Part shown: piece after piece, positions 24,990 through 34,812 of the stretch
Numbering within the stretch: position 1 is the stretch's first letter
Layout: each line of letters opens with the position of its first letter
Source: an uncultured Eggerthellaceae bacterium
Lineage (GTDB): Bacteria; Actinomycetota; Coriobacteriia; Coriobacteriales; Eggerthellaceae
DNA: 64,000 nucleotides
Assembly (NCBI GenBank): GCA_949840905.1
Contig: CATKXW010000008.1
Location: forward strand, 1 to 64,000
Direction: 5' to 3'
The notes under the pieces: model-generated
The model's input: the letters and a program-made list of their open reading frames with translations, nothing else
Databases searched by the model: none
What the model was told of the DNA's origin: nothing
Position numbers and translations under genes: made by a program

Positions 24990-26264
24990 TCATGCCGGCA
25001 CGCGCACCACGGCGGCGCCCAGCGATGCCAGCTTGCCAGCGTAATCCTCATAGCCGCGGTCGATGTGCTCCAAGTGATGCACGCGCGTCTCCCCTTCTGC
25101 CACCAGACCGGCCAGCACCAAGGCCGCGCCGGCCCGCAGGTCGGTAGAGCTCACCGGGGCCCCCTGCAGGCCCTCCACGCCGCGCACCAAGGCGTGATGG
25201 TCGTCCAATGTGATGTCAGCGCCCATGCGCATGAGCTCGCTGGCGAACATGAAGCGGTTCTCGAAGACGTTCTCGGTGATGACCGAGATGCCCTCTGCGA
25301 GCGATGCCAGCAGCATGAACTGGGCTTGCAGGTCGGTCGGGAAGCCCGGATGGGGCAGCGTTTGGATGTCGGTGCAGCTCAGGGGAACTTCGGGGTCGCG
25401 CTCGACGGACACCCAATCCTCGCCAGTGGAGACCGTGCAGCCCATCTGCTGCAGCTTCATGATGGCCATGCGCAGAAAGCTCGGATCGATGCCCTCGACC
25501 CGCACCGGGCCACCAGTGAGCGCACCGCCGGTGAGGAACGTTCCCGCCTCGATGCGGTCGCCCACCGTGGTGTGAGCGCACGGGTGCAGATCGGACAGCG
25601 GCACGCCCTGCACGCCGATGTTGGGCGTGCCAGCCCCGCTCACCTGAGCGCCCATGGCGTTGAGCATGTTGGCCAGGTCGATGATCTCCGGCTCGCACGC
25701 CGCGTTCTCGATGAGCGTCTCGCCCTCGGCCACCACGGCGGCCATCAACATGTTCTCGGTGGCGCCCACGCTCGGGAACTCGAGGGTGACCTGGGTACCG
25801 CGCAATCCTTCCGGAGTGGTGGCCACCAACACGCCGTGGTCCACGGAGAACTTCACGCCCAGAGCCTCCAAGCCCACCAGATGCATGTCTATCTTCCGTG
25901 CGCCGATCTGACAGCCGCCCGGCATGGCCACGCGCGCCTCGCCGAAACGACCGATGAGCGGCCCCAGCACCGATATGCTGGCGCGCATCTTAGTGACCAG
26001 CTCATAAGGCGTCTCGCAGGAATCCACCGGCGCAGTATCCACCAACAGGTCGTGCCCATCGCGGACCACGGAGGCGCCCAGCCGTTGCAGCACTTCCCCC
26101 ATTATGTCGATATCGCTGATGAGGGGCACGTTACGGATGGTCGAGGCACCCTGCCCCAACAAAGCGGCCGCCATCAGCTTCAATGCGGAATTCTTCGCCC
26201 CGGACACGCGCACGCTTCCCTGCAGCGCGGTAGGGCCCTTCACTATGATGACTTCTTCGGACAT
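24990..26264 (-). CDS. murA: UDP-N-acetylglucosamine 1-carboxyvinyltransferase
   Basis: 424 residues. First committed step of peptidoglycan synthesis: transfers enolpyruvate from PEP to UDP-GlcNAc. The N-terminus VRVSGAKNSALKLMAAALL carries the Lys-Asn pair. The catalytic Cys is in PGGCQIGARKID, so the enzyme should be sensitive to fosfomycin, unlike Asp variants. The start is the ATG at 26264. No ribosome binding site precedes it; instead TATAAT ends 6 bases before the ATG, which implies a leaderless transcript. The frame is open a little further upstream, but that would include the promoter. It lies 31 bases before the LCP gene. Confidence 0.95.
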   Translation of the reverse strand: MSEEVIIVKGPTALQGSVRVSGAKNSALKLMAAALLGQGASTIRNVPLISDIDIMGEVLQRLGASVVRDGHDLLVDTAPVDSCETPYELVTKMRASISVLGPLIGRFGEARVAMPGGCQIGARKIDMHLVGLEALGVKFSVDHGVLVATTPEGLRGTQVTLEFPSVGATENMLMAAVVAEGETLIENAACEPEIIDLANMLNAMGAQVSGAGTPNIGVQGVPLSDLHPCAHTTVGDRIEAGTFLTGGALTGGPVRVEGIDPSFLRMAIMKLQQMGCTVSTGEDWVSVERDPEVPLSCTDIQTLPHPGFPTDLQAQFMLLASLAEGISVITENVFENRFMFASELMRMGADITLDDHHALVRGVEGLQGAPVSSTDLRAGAALVLAGLVAEGETRVHHLEHIDRGYEDYAGKLASLGAAVVRVPA

Positions 26265-26270
26265 GTCCCT

Positions 26271-26276
26271 ATTATA
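26271..26276 (-). promoter_or_regulatory. -10 box of murA placed for a leaderless mRNA
   Basis: TATAAT on the minus strand is separated from the murA ATG by AGGGAC only. Transcription would start at or within a base or two of the ATG. No clear -35 hexamer is visible at the usual spacing. Confidence 0.6.
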
Positions 26277-26684
26277 GGAAAAACCCCGCACCCGTGCTCA
26301 CCGCAGCGTGGCTTCGCCTTCTCTCATAGCCCCGACCGTGATGTTCTGCTCGACCGTATATGGCATGCGAACCCTTTTTCTCCGATCCTCGGCCCACGCC
26401 TCCCCGTCCCTTTGGTCTCTCCTCTCTTTTTACGTACGTCAAAGGGGCGGACCTTAGCGCGCCTTCTTTCTCGCGCCCCAGAGAAAAAGCGTGGGATCCC
26501 TCGACGACGACCGGTGGAGCGGTGCGGGAAGCGCAGGACCGGTTCGATGACAGACCCCCTTTTTTCGGACGCCTTGTCAGAACAAGCCAGCAAAGTCCTG
26601 CGCAAACCATTGGGCAATGCAACATAAGGCGCATTCCCCGCTCAAGATCACCCTCGAAGCGTTCCTGGAACAAAGCTCCTCACC
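26277..26684. other. Gap between modD and murA
   Basis: About 410 bases. I find no gene with a ribosome binding site or recognisable product. It holds the murA promoter at its left edge and a homopolymer-like CCCCCTTTTTT near 26555. Small open frames on both strands have Arg/Pro-rich compositions typical of noncoding GC-rich DNA. Confidence 0.5.
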
Positions 26685-27530
26685 TTATTGCACGGGCGAA
26701 AGGCGAACGCTCATGTCAAGGGGCTTTGCCGCGAAAGGAGCGGTGGTGGCCAGACCATCGACGCCCGTGCCAGCGTATTCCTCTGCGTTCTTCGGATCGA
26801 TGCCGCCTGCAGCTATGAGCGTCACATGGTCGTTCTCCGTACGGATCCTTTGCACGATCTTCGTTAGATCGTCTGCTGGGACCTTGTCGAACTGGATACC
26901 ATCGACACCCGCCCGGGCCAACCTCATCGCATGTTCGATATCGGATTCCACGAACAGCTTCTTCTCGACGCAACGTGCCATGTATTCGGGGACCTTCTCG
27001 ATGAATGCATCGAATCCTCCGAGGAAGGCGAGATGATGGTCGAACACGAGCACCGTCTCGGACAGCCCCAAACGGTGCGGATAAGCGCCACCGATCATGA
27101 CCGCCTCGGTCATCAGATCCTTCACGCCCGGCATGCTCTTCCTCGTCGTGAGCACTTCACAACGTGGATTCGCCCTGTGAGCCGCATCGACCATCCTCCT
27201 CGTCATCGTCGCAATGGCCGACAAATGGTCGAAAACATTGAGGCATACCTTCCAGGCCGCATGAAGATCAGCTGCCGACCCTTCGACCGCGAAGAACGTC
27301 TCCCCTGCCTTCAGCTGCGAACCATCCTCGCTTCGCTCGACCACGCGACAACCGAGACGCTCCGCGATACGCTCGACCACGCTCGCACCAGCCAACACGC
27401 AATCCTCGCGCGTGAAGTACTCCATGCAACCCCGACGATCGTCGATGCCCAAGACCATGCTCGTCAGGTCGATGTAGGGTATATCCTCCTCGATGAAGCG
27501 GTCTATGCGTCCCGTCGGTATCCTTATCAT
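26685..27530 (-). CDS. modD: ModD, nicotinate-nucleotide pyrophosphorylase-like protein of molybdenum operon
   Basis: 281 residues. It has the NadC (quinolinate phosphoribosyltransferase) fold: an N-terminal alpha/beta domain, then the barrel motifs RCEVLTTRKSMPG, HRLGLSETVLVFDHH, and VTLIAAGGIDPKNAEEYAGTGVDGL. ModD homologues sit at the end of mod operons; their reaction is unproven. Its ATG overlaps the modC stop as ATGA. True NadC normally neighbours nadA/nadB, which are absent here, so ModD is preferred. A second possibility is a modified NadC used for NAD synthesis. Confidence 0.85.
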   Translation of the reverse strand: MIRIPTGRIDRFIEEDIPYIDLTSMVLGIDDRRGCMEYFTREDCVLAGASVVERIAERLGCRVVERSEDGSQLKAGETFFAVEGSAADLHAAWKVCLNVFDHLSAIATMTRRMVDAAHRANPRCEVLTTRKSMPGVKDLMTEAVMIGGAYPHRLGLSETVLVFDHHLAFLGGFDAFIEKVPEYMARCVEKKLFVESDIEHAMRLARAGVDGIQFDKVPADDLTKIVQRIRTENDHVTLIAAGGIDPKNAEEYAGTGVDGLATTAPFAAKPLDMSVRLSPVQ

Positions 27531-28291
27531 CTCTGCTCCCCTCTCTTCTTATGCGACCCAGCGGCCGCATCGTCCTCTTCCAAGCCGAGGAATGCCATCA
27601 CGTCCTCGTACATTCCCTCGCGCTCGAACAACATCGATGCTTCGCGCACCGCTCGCAGCTGCCCGTCGAGCACTATCCCTACTCTGTCCGCAAGGCTATG
27701 CGCTTCATCGAAATCATGCGTGACGAGCACCATCGTGCACCCAAAGCGCTCATGCACGTCAGCGACCACCGAGTAGAGTCGCTTCTTCGTGGTCGGATCG
27801 AGCGCAGAGAACGGCTCATCCAGCAGAAGAACGTCCGGCTCCACCATGAGCGCACGGGAGAGCGCTGTTCTCTGCGACTCGCCTCCGCTGATCGCACCCG
27901 GATAGCTCTCCGCTATCCCTTCGATGCCGAATATCGCCATCAGCTCATCTGACCTCCTCTCGATCTCACAGGCTGATATGCCTCGCACGCGCGCGCCGTA
28001 TTCGATGTTCTGTCGAACCGTCATATGCGGGAAGAGGGCATGATCCTGATAGAGGATCCCGAGCCCTCGATCCTGCACGGCCATTTCGCTCGTGGCGACC
28101 CCATCGATGAGCACCTCTCCCTTCTCGAACGGAAACGCGCCTGCGATGGCCTCTAGAAGGACGGTCTTGCCCGAACCGGTCGTTCCTAAGATAGCGAACA
28201 CCTCGCCAGACGCGATGGAGAGCTCAGGAACGCGCAAGCGGAACGTACCGCGGCGTGCTTCAAGGTCGCGTATGTCGATGCTAACGGCCAT
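27527..28291 (-). CDS. modC: Molybdate/tungstate ABC transporter ATP-binding protein
   Basis: 254 residues from the ATG at 28291, chosen because AGGAGG lies 6 bases upstream; the longer frame lies within modB. Walker A is GTTGSGKT, the signature is ISGGESQRTALSRAL, Walker B is VLLLDEPFSALD and the switch His is in VTHDFDEA. ModC usually carries a C-terminal MOP domain that binds oxyanion; it is missing here, giving a minimal ATPase closer in size to tungstate (WtpC/TupC) forms. The start overlaps modB by 11 bases. Confidence 0.88.
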   Translation of the reverse strand: MAVSIDIRDLEARRGTFRLRVPELSIASGEVFAILGTTGSGKTVLLEAIAGAFPFEKGEVLIDGVATSEMAVQDRGLGILYQDHALFPHMTVRQNIEYGARVRGISACEIERRSDELMAIFGIEGIAESYPGAISGGESQRTALSRALMVEPDVLLLDEPFSALDPTTKKRLYSVVADVHERFGCTMVLVTHDFDEAHSLADRVGIVLDGQLRAVREASMLFEREGMYEDVMAFLGLEEDDAAAGSHKKRGEQR

Positions 28292-29270
28292 AGGAATCCT
28301 CCTCGAAAGGAATATCTGCCAGACCGGTCGCGCGCTCTGGCTTTGGCGCCCTCGCAGCGAACCTGCGTCCCCTCGTCGTAGGACCATCCGTTCGCGATGC
28401 CCCTATGGGCTTGCTCAGAACGTTAGCCACCACGAGCGTTGCCGCAGATACGATGAGCATTATCATCGCCGTGGCCATCGCCACGTCGTTATTGCCGGTC
28501 GATATGCTCAGATAGATGCTACCCGGCAGCGTCTCGGTTCGCATGCGCGTCACGCCCACGAGCATGAGCGTGGCTCCGAACTCGCCCATCGCGCGCGCCC
28601 AGGTAAGGACCGCCGCGCTGATGATCGAGTTGCGCGTGAGCGGCAGCACGATGGAGATGAAGGCGCGCCACGAGGATACGCCGAGCGTACGTGAGACGAA
28701 TTCCATGCGCGGATCGAGCGCGTCGAATGCGGTGCGCACCATGCGGATCGCGAACGGAAGATTGACGATGAGCTGAGCGAACACGATGCCCGTCGGCTGA
28801 AACACCACCGCGAAGCCGAATTCCTTCAATGCCTTGCCGAACGGCGACGAGAATATGAGCAGGAGCGCGAAGCCGAGAAGGATGTAAGGGAGCGAGAGCG
28901 TGAGCTCCATCAGTATCCCTGCCAAGCGCTTGCACGGCATCTTCGTGCGCGAGAGCGCATAAGCCGTAGGGAGCGCTAGCAGAAGACAGAGCACGGTCGA
29001 AATGGTCGATGTAACCGCGCTCATTCGCAGAGAGAATGCGATCTCTGCCGATGTGAGGGCATCACCGAAGTGCGAGATGCCGACGATGACGATGGCCGCG
29101 ATGGCACTGCCCATGAAGATGAGCGCGACCAGCGCTACGCAAACGGACGCGGCAGGAAAGAGCTCGCGCTTCTTCCCTCTCCGTGCACGGGCGAGCGAGC
29201 GCGAGCCCTTCGACGCCTTTTCTATCGATCCTTCCATGGTGGACGCTCGAAAGCGATGCCGATCGGACAT
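28281..29270 (-). CDS. modB: Molybdate/tungstate ABC transporter permease
   Basis: 329 residues from the ATG at 29270. About 45 basic, polar residues precede the first of six membrane helices, an unusually long N-terminus. The ABC permease loop (EAA motif) is at LTWARAMGEFGATLMLVGV, as in ModB/CysT/WtpB. The region after the last helix is Arg-rich and probably cytoplasmic. The gene starts 19 bases after modA. AGAGG lies only 2 bases from the ATG, so expression may depend on coupling. Confidence 0.88.
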   Translation of the reverse strand: MSDRHRFRASTMEGSIEKASKGSRSLARARRGKKRELFPAASVCVALVALIFMGSAIAAIVIVGISHFGDALTSAEIAFSLRMSAVTSTISTVLCLLLALPTAYALSRTKMPCKRLAGILMELTLSLPYILLGFALLLIFSSPFGKALKEFGFAVVFQPTGIVFAQLIVNLPFAIRMVRTAFDALDPRMEFVSRTLGVSSWRAFISIVLPLTRNSIISAAVLTWARAMGEFGATLMLVGVTRMRTETLPGSIYLSISTGNNDVAMATAMIMLIVSAATLVVANVLSKPIGASRTDGPTTRGRRFAARAPKPERATGLADIPFEEDSYGR

Positions 29271-29289
29271 CGCCTCTTCGACGAAAGCG

Positions 29290-30129
29290 CTATGCGCGCT
29301 CGTAGCCGTAGGACGCCCATATGTCCAACACCTCGTCGGTCTGTAGGAAATCCTCGAACGTAGATGCAGCCTTCTCGTTCGCAACGCTGTTCAGCGCAGC
29401 GCATGGGATGACCTTCACCTGAGCAGCTAGCTCAGGACTATCGAGGATGGTGATGCCATCGGCAGCGGCGTTCTCCTTCCACACGATGCCAGCATCGCCC
29501 TCACCGTTAGCCAACGCAGTGCCGATCTGCGGAGCTGTGGTGGTCGTAGTGATGACACCAGCGCCCATGAGGCTGTCCCAAAGGCCCGCATCACCAAGGA
29601 CCTTCTTCGCTATCTTACCGATGGGAGTGGATTCCGGATCGCCCACGATGACCACCTGAGCATCGGCCAGATCAGCGATGGAGCTCATATGCTTCGGGTT
29701 CGAGGAGGGCACCGCGAGCACCGGGATGTGCTTCACGAGGTCGATGGACTTCGAGACATGCTCCTCGATGGGCTTGATCTCTTCCTTCGATCCTGCGATG
29801 AACATGTCGCCATCGTTCGTCGTTTGGATCTGCGTTTGGATCTGCGCGGCATTGGCATAGGTCACGTTCATGACGCAACCGGTCTCTTCCGTGAACAGAT
29901 CAGCGATGTCCGTGAAGGGGGCGGTCATGCCCGCGCCGCAGTAGATATCCAGCTGCTGGCCCTCCAGCGATGCCATTCGCGATATCGACAGCGAGCTCTG
30001 TTGCTCGCTCGACGCCTGATTCGCGGACTGCGACGAGCAGCCGACCAAAAGGCCACATACCAACGCTGCGCTCGCAAGAGCGCTGAGCGCGGCTTTCACG
30101 CCACCGCGACAGAGCTTCATCTTCTTCAT
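29290..30129 (-). CDS. modA: Molybdate/tungstate-binding lipoprotein
   Basis: 279 residues. A lipoprotein signal ends at LVGC (Cys about 31) followed by a Ser/Gln-rich linker. The binding fold begins LDIYCGAGMTAPFTDIADLF and includes TYANAAQIQTQIQ, DGDMFIAGSKEEI and GVITTTTTAPQIGTALANGE; this matches the ModA/WtpA-like group rather than sulfate or TupA proteins. The oxyanion preference (Mo or W) cannot be told from sequence alone. It opens the modABCD operon and has its own promoter. AGGAGG lies about 4 bases before the ATG. Confidence 0.87.
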   Translation of the reverse strand: MKKMKLCRGGVKAALSALASAALVCGLLVGCSSQSANQASSEQQSSLSISRMASLEGQQLDIYCGAGMTAPFTDIADLFTEETGCVMNVTYANAAQIQTQIQTTNDGDMFIAGSKEEIKPIEEHVSKSIDLVKHIPVLAVPSSNPKHMSSIADLADAQVVIVGDPESTPIGKIAKKVLGDAGLWDSLMGAGVITTTTTAPQIGTALANGEGDAGIVWKENAAADGITILDSPELAAQVKVIPCAALNSVANEKAASTFEDFLQTDEVLDIWASYGYERA

Positions 30130-30184
30130 GACTCCTCCTCATTACGTTGATGAACCTCGCACAGAGGTTTATCCCTATTTGAGG

Positions 30185-30212
30185 ATTATACTCCTTTGAA
30201 TATAATTAGCAA
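30185..30212 (-). promoter_or_regulatory. Promoter of modABCD
   Basis: TTGCTA (30212-30207), 16 bases, TATAAT (30190-30185). The leader would be about 48 bases and begins with a small hairpin. The -10 lies within an imperfect AGGA/TCCT palindrome that could be an operator. Confidence 0.65.
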
Positions 30213-30387
30213 CGTTCTTCTCTTCGCTCGAATCGCAAGGTCAGCCGAGCGCATCCGCATCTCCCCTCACGACCTGCTCCCTTTCGCAACATCCTGCGAT
30301 CATGTCGGTCCGATCCCTCGTATCGAAGGGCGCCATATTCTCCAATACCAGAAGATGGACCCAACGAGGTTCGACAGACGACGAAGA

Positions 30388-30416
30388 ACGACCGACGATG
30401 GAGCACCGTCGGTCGT
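30388..30416 (-). terminator. Terminator of the first AGCS symporter gene
   Basis: ACGACCGACG (30388-30397) and CGTCGGTCGT (30407-30416) form a perfect 10-base stem with a 9-base loop, 29 bases past the AGCS stop. TTCTTCGTC follows on the minus strand, a weak U-tract. Confidence 0.65.
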
Positions 30417-30444
30417 CTCGTGAGCAGAGCGTTTCGCGAGAAGC

Positions 30445-31956
<1,512 letters not shown>

Positions 31957-32082
31957 AGACCTCCCTTTCCCCTTTTTCCTCTTGTCGTCGGCCGCCCCTT
32001 CCTCAGGGTGCGGCCTCGCGCTCCCCCCATCGGGAACGCGATATGTCTCAGCGCGGACTTCCCTCGTCGGGAAGGAAACGCG

Positions 32083-33234
32083 TTAGGCCTGGAACAGGAT
32101 GGCGCCGGCCGTCAAGCCGCCGCCGAAGCCGACCAGCAGCACCGGATCGTCCTCTTCGATGCGACCGCTCGCATACGCGTCGGCCAGTGCCATGAGCACG
32201 CTGGAGGCGCTCGTGTTGCCCACCTCAGCGATGGAGACCTGGAACAGGTCTTCGGATACGCCCAGCTTCTTGGCCGCATAGCGGATGATGCGCTCGTTAG
32301 CCTGATGCGGCACGATGCACTTCACCGCTGAGAGCGGCACATCGGCCCGCTCGCACACCGCCTGGGCCGCCTCGGTCATGGCGGAAGTAGCGAACTTGAA
32401 CACCGCCTGACCTTGCATGATGATGAACGCGCTCTCCATGGCCTCAAGGACCTCTCCCCCTTGCTGCGCGCGCAGGGCCGCCACCGTCTCGTCAGGAGCA
32501 TCGATGCGCATGCCCGCGCAGGACAGCTCGCCGCGCGCTGTGGCAGCGGGCGCGAATGGGAAGGTGGACATATCGAAGAAGTTGGGCGTGACCAGCACAT
32601 CATCCACATCGTCGGTATTCTTGAGGAAGCTGGCCAAGATGCCAGGGTCGTCATCGCGCCATTCCAGCAGCACAGCGCCCGCGCCGTCGCCGAACAGCAC
32701 GCAGGTGCCCCGATCGGTCCAATCCACCAGGCGCGTCAGCCGCTCGCTGCCCACCACCAGCGCACGCTTCATGGCGTTGCGCGTGCGGCGGCCGCCATCG
32801 GCCACGCGACGGCCGTCGAAGGCGGACAGCTCCAACATGCTCGATGCCACGTCCAGACCGTAGATGCAGCCGGCGCACGCGGCGTTCAGGTCGAAGGCCA
32901 CGGCATTGGGCAGTCCCAAGCGCGCCTTCAGCAGCGCCGCCTGGGAGGGCACCACCATATCAGGGCTTATGGTCATGCAGATGAGCAGGTCGATGCTCGC
33001 AGGATCGATGGTCTCGCCATCGAGGCACCAGCCGCCCTCGATGCGGCCGAGAGCCTTCTCCGCCGCTTCGCAGCCCAGATCGGTGGTGGTCTCTTCGATG
33101 GCGATGCGACGGTTCTTGATGCCCGTGCGCGTATAGATCCACTCGTCGCTGGTGTCGACGAACTCGGCCAGGTCATCGTTGCTCACCACGCGCTGTGGCA
33201 ACGCCTTTCCGCATCCGATGATCCTGCTGCCCAT
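32083..33234 (-). CDS. fabH: Beta-ketoacyl-ACP synthase III
   Basis: 383 residues, longer than the usual 310-330. It starts fatty acid synthesis by condensing an acyl-CoA with malonyl-ACP. Catalytic Cys in LNAACAGCIYG, His in VPHQANERII, Asn in VGNTSASSV. The extra length is spread in inserts: GGWCLDGETID near residue 70, DGRRVADGGRRTR near 145 and a loop near 245. The end GFGGGLTAGAILF is typical. It diverges from acpP and the rest of the cluster. Primer choice (acetyl or branched) cannot be read from the sequence. A hairpin (CTTCCC/GGGAAG at 32064-32080) follows the stop. Confidence 0.94.
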   Translation of the reverse strand: MGSRIIGCGKALPQRVVSNDDLAEFVDTSDEWIYTRTGIKNRRIAIEETTTDLGCEAAEKALGRIEGGWCLDGETIDPASIDLLICMTISPDMVVPSQAALLKARLGLPNAVAFDLNAACAGCIYGLDVASSMLELSAFDGRRVADGGRRTRNAMKRALVVGSERLTRLVDWTDRGTCVLFGDGAGAVLLEWRDDDPGILASFLKNTDDVDDVLVTPNFFDMSTFPFAPAATARGELSCAGMRIDAPDETVAALRAQQGGEVLEAMESAFIIMQGQAVFKFATSAMTEAAQAVCERADVPLSAVKCIVPHQANERIIRYAAKKLGVSEDLFQVSIAEVGNTSASSVLMALADAYASGRIEEDDPVLLVGFGGGLTAGAILFQA

Positions 33235-33326
33235 GGCCGTGTCTCCTCGCTATGCTCAGGGATATGCTGGGAAAAGATGCCCCAGAGAGCTGCGGTCGAG
33301 CGCCGTTCGCGCCCCTGCAGCCTCTG

Positions 33327-33355
33327 TTGCAAATGTTCTCTATTCTGCAATAATA
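33327..33355 (+). promoter_or_regulatory. Promoter of acpP
   Basis: TTGCAA (33327-33332), 17 bases, ATAATA (33350-33355). GCAAATG occurs twice (33329-33335 and 33356-33362) around it, a direct repeat that may be a regulator site for the divergent fabH/acpP region. Confidence 0.6.
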
Positions 33356-33404
33356 GCAAATGATCACGCGATCCCATCATCCGACCTCTTGGAAAGGACC
33401 CTCT

Positions 33405-33626
33405 ATGGCTACCATCGACATCGTTCGCGAGGTGCTCGTCGACAATCTCGACCTCGACGCCAACGCTATCACCGAGGACGCGACCCTGGATGCTCTGGGC
33501 GTCGATTCCCTCGACATGGTCGAGCTCATCTGCGACATCGAAGAGAAGTGCGACGTCGACTTCGGCGAGCCGGAGGGCCTGGCCACCATCGGCGACATCG
33601 TCGCCCATATCGACTCGCTGAAATAG
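33405..33626 (+). CDS. acpP: Acyl carrier protein
   Basis: 73 residues, acidic and helical. Ser35 in GVDSLDMVE is the phosphopantetheine attachment site. AAGGA lies 8 bases upstream of the ATG at 33405; an earlier frame start at 33360 is discarded because it is unrelated to ACPs. It is the first plus-strand gene of the fatty acid cluster and is followed by a terminator, so it can be made in excess of the enzymes. Confidence 0.95.
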   Translation: MATIDIVREVLVDNLDLDANAITEDATLDALGVDSLDMVELICDIEEKCDVDFGEPEGLATIGDIVAHIDSLK

Positions 33627-33664
33627 CGATCCTCATCGCAGGGGCCTGCGAGACGAGATAGACG

Positions 33665-33697
33665 AAGCCGTCCTGCTCAAAGGGCGGCTTTTCTTCG
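33665..33697 (+). terminator. Intrinsic terminator after acpP
   Basis: AAGCCG (33665-33670) pairs with CGGCTT (33685-33690), extended by CC/GG, and TTTTCTTCG follows. It lies 39 bases past the acpP stop. Some read-through would still feed fabK. Confidence 0.75.
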
Positions 33698-33781
33698 TCC
33701 ATAGCCCATATTCATGGGGCGCAAACCAGTCCGCTTCCTTCATAATATGGGGACATCGAAATCGGAGGGAGAATCACCATC

Positions 33782-34753
33782 ATGAGAACGCGCATCACCG
33801 ACCTGCTCGGCATCCGCTACCCCATCATCCAAGGCGGCATGGCCCGCATCGCCGACGCTCGCCTGGCCGCAGCGGTCAGCAACGGTGGCGGCCTGGGCAT
33901 CATCGCCTGCGGGGGTGCCAGCGTCGATTGGGTGGAAGAGCAGGTGAAGCTCGCGCGCTCCCTCACTGACGCGCCCATCGGCTGCAACGTCATGATGATG
34001 GACAGGAACGTGCCCGACATCGCGGCGCTGCTGTGCGAGCTGCGCATCGACGTCATCGCTACCGGTGCTGGCTCTCCGGCCGACTACATCGACGCCTGGA
34101 AGGAGGCGGGCATCAAGGTGGTGCCCGTGGTCGCTTCCACCGCACTGGCCTCCCGCATGGCGCGCTTGGGCGCCGATGCCGTGGTGGCCGAGGGCACCGA
34201 GTCGGGCGGTCACATCGGCGAGCTCACCACCATGGCGCTGGTGCCCGCCGTGTGCGAGACCGTGGACATCCCGGTCATCGCCGCTGGCGGCATCGCTGAC
34301 GGCCGTGGTATGGTGGCCGCCTTCGCCCTGGGTGCCGAAGGCGTACAGTGCGGCACTCGCTTCCTCACCGTGGAGGAGTGCCCCATCGCCGAGGAGTACA
34401 AGCTGAAGGTGCTCGACGCCAAGGATTCCGACACCATCGTCACCGGCCGCGGCACGGGACACCCCGCCCGCATGGTGAAGAACCAGTTCGCCCGCAAGGC
34501 GCGCAAGCTAGAGGCGAACGTGGAGGCCAACGGCGAGGAGCTGGAGCAGATGTACCTCGGGGCCCTGCGCCGCGCGGTGTCTGGCGACGTGGACAACGGC
34601 ACGCTCATGGCCGGCCAGATCATGGCCGTCATACGCGAGCGCAAGACCGCCGCTGACGTCATCGAGGACATGATGCGCGAGGCCGAGGCCCTCGGAGCGC
34701 TCGACCTGCAACAGATGGCCGAAGCGAACGCCGCTCGCGCCCGCCAGCTGTAG
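33782..34753 (+). CDS. fabK: Enoyl-ACP reductase II (FMN-dependent)
   Basis: 323 residues. It reduces enoyl-ACP in the last step of each elongation cycle. Landmarks are RYPIIQGGMARIADARLAAA, IGCNVMMMDRNV, a flavin-binding GGIADGRGM segment and GAEGVQCGTRFL. FabK enzymes are resistant to triclosan, unlike FabI. A GGAGGGAG site precedes the ATG. A small AT-rich element (CATAAT at 33740) might be a promoter after the acpP terminator. It belongs to the 2-nitropropane-dioxygenase-like superfamily, but the cluster fixes its role. Confidence 0.93.
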   Translation: MRTRITDLLGIRYPIIQGGMARIADARLAAAVSNGGGLGIIACGGASVDWVEEQVKLARSLTDAPIGCNVMMMDRNVPDIAALLCELRIDVIATGAGSPADYIDAWKEAGIKVVPVVASTALASRMARLGADAVVAEGTESGGHIGELTTMALVPAVCETVDIPVIAAGGIADGRGMVAAFALGAEGVQCGTRFLTVEECPIAEEYKLKVLDAKDSDTIVTGRGTGHPARMVKNQFARKARKLEANVEANGEELEQMYLGALRRAVSGDVDNGTLMAGQIMAVIRERKTAADVIEDMMREAEALGALDLQQMAEANAARARQL

Positions 34754-34812
34754 GGCCAAGACCGCCTTCCGCGACGCAAGCCATCGAGAGGACCGAGGAG
34801 GACCATCCCGCC

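Larger units (their letters stand above)
30130..30444. other. Gap upstream of modA holding its promoter
   Basis: About 315 bases. Contents: the modA promoter (30185-30212), a 5' hairpin in the modA leader (AACCTC 30153-30158 with GAGGTT 30164-30169), and the terminator of the AGCS gene (30388-30416). I see no ModE-type palindrome and no molybdenum-cofactor riboswitch. Confidence 0.6.

Noticed and set aside
30130-30444. Molybdenum-cofactor riboswitch or ModE site before modA
   Set aside because: The leader is only about 48 bases with one small hairpin and no ModE-type palindrome was seen.
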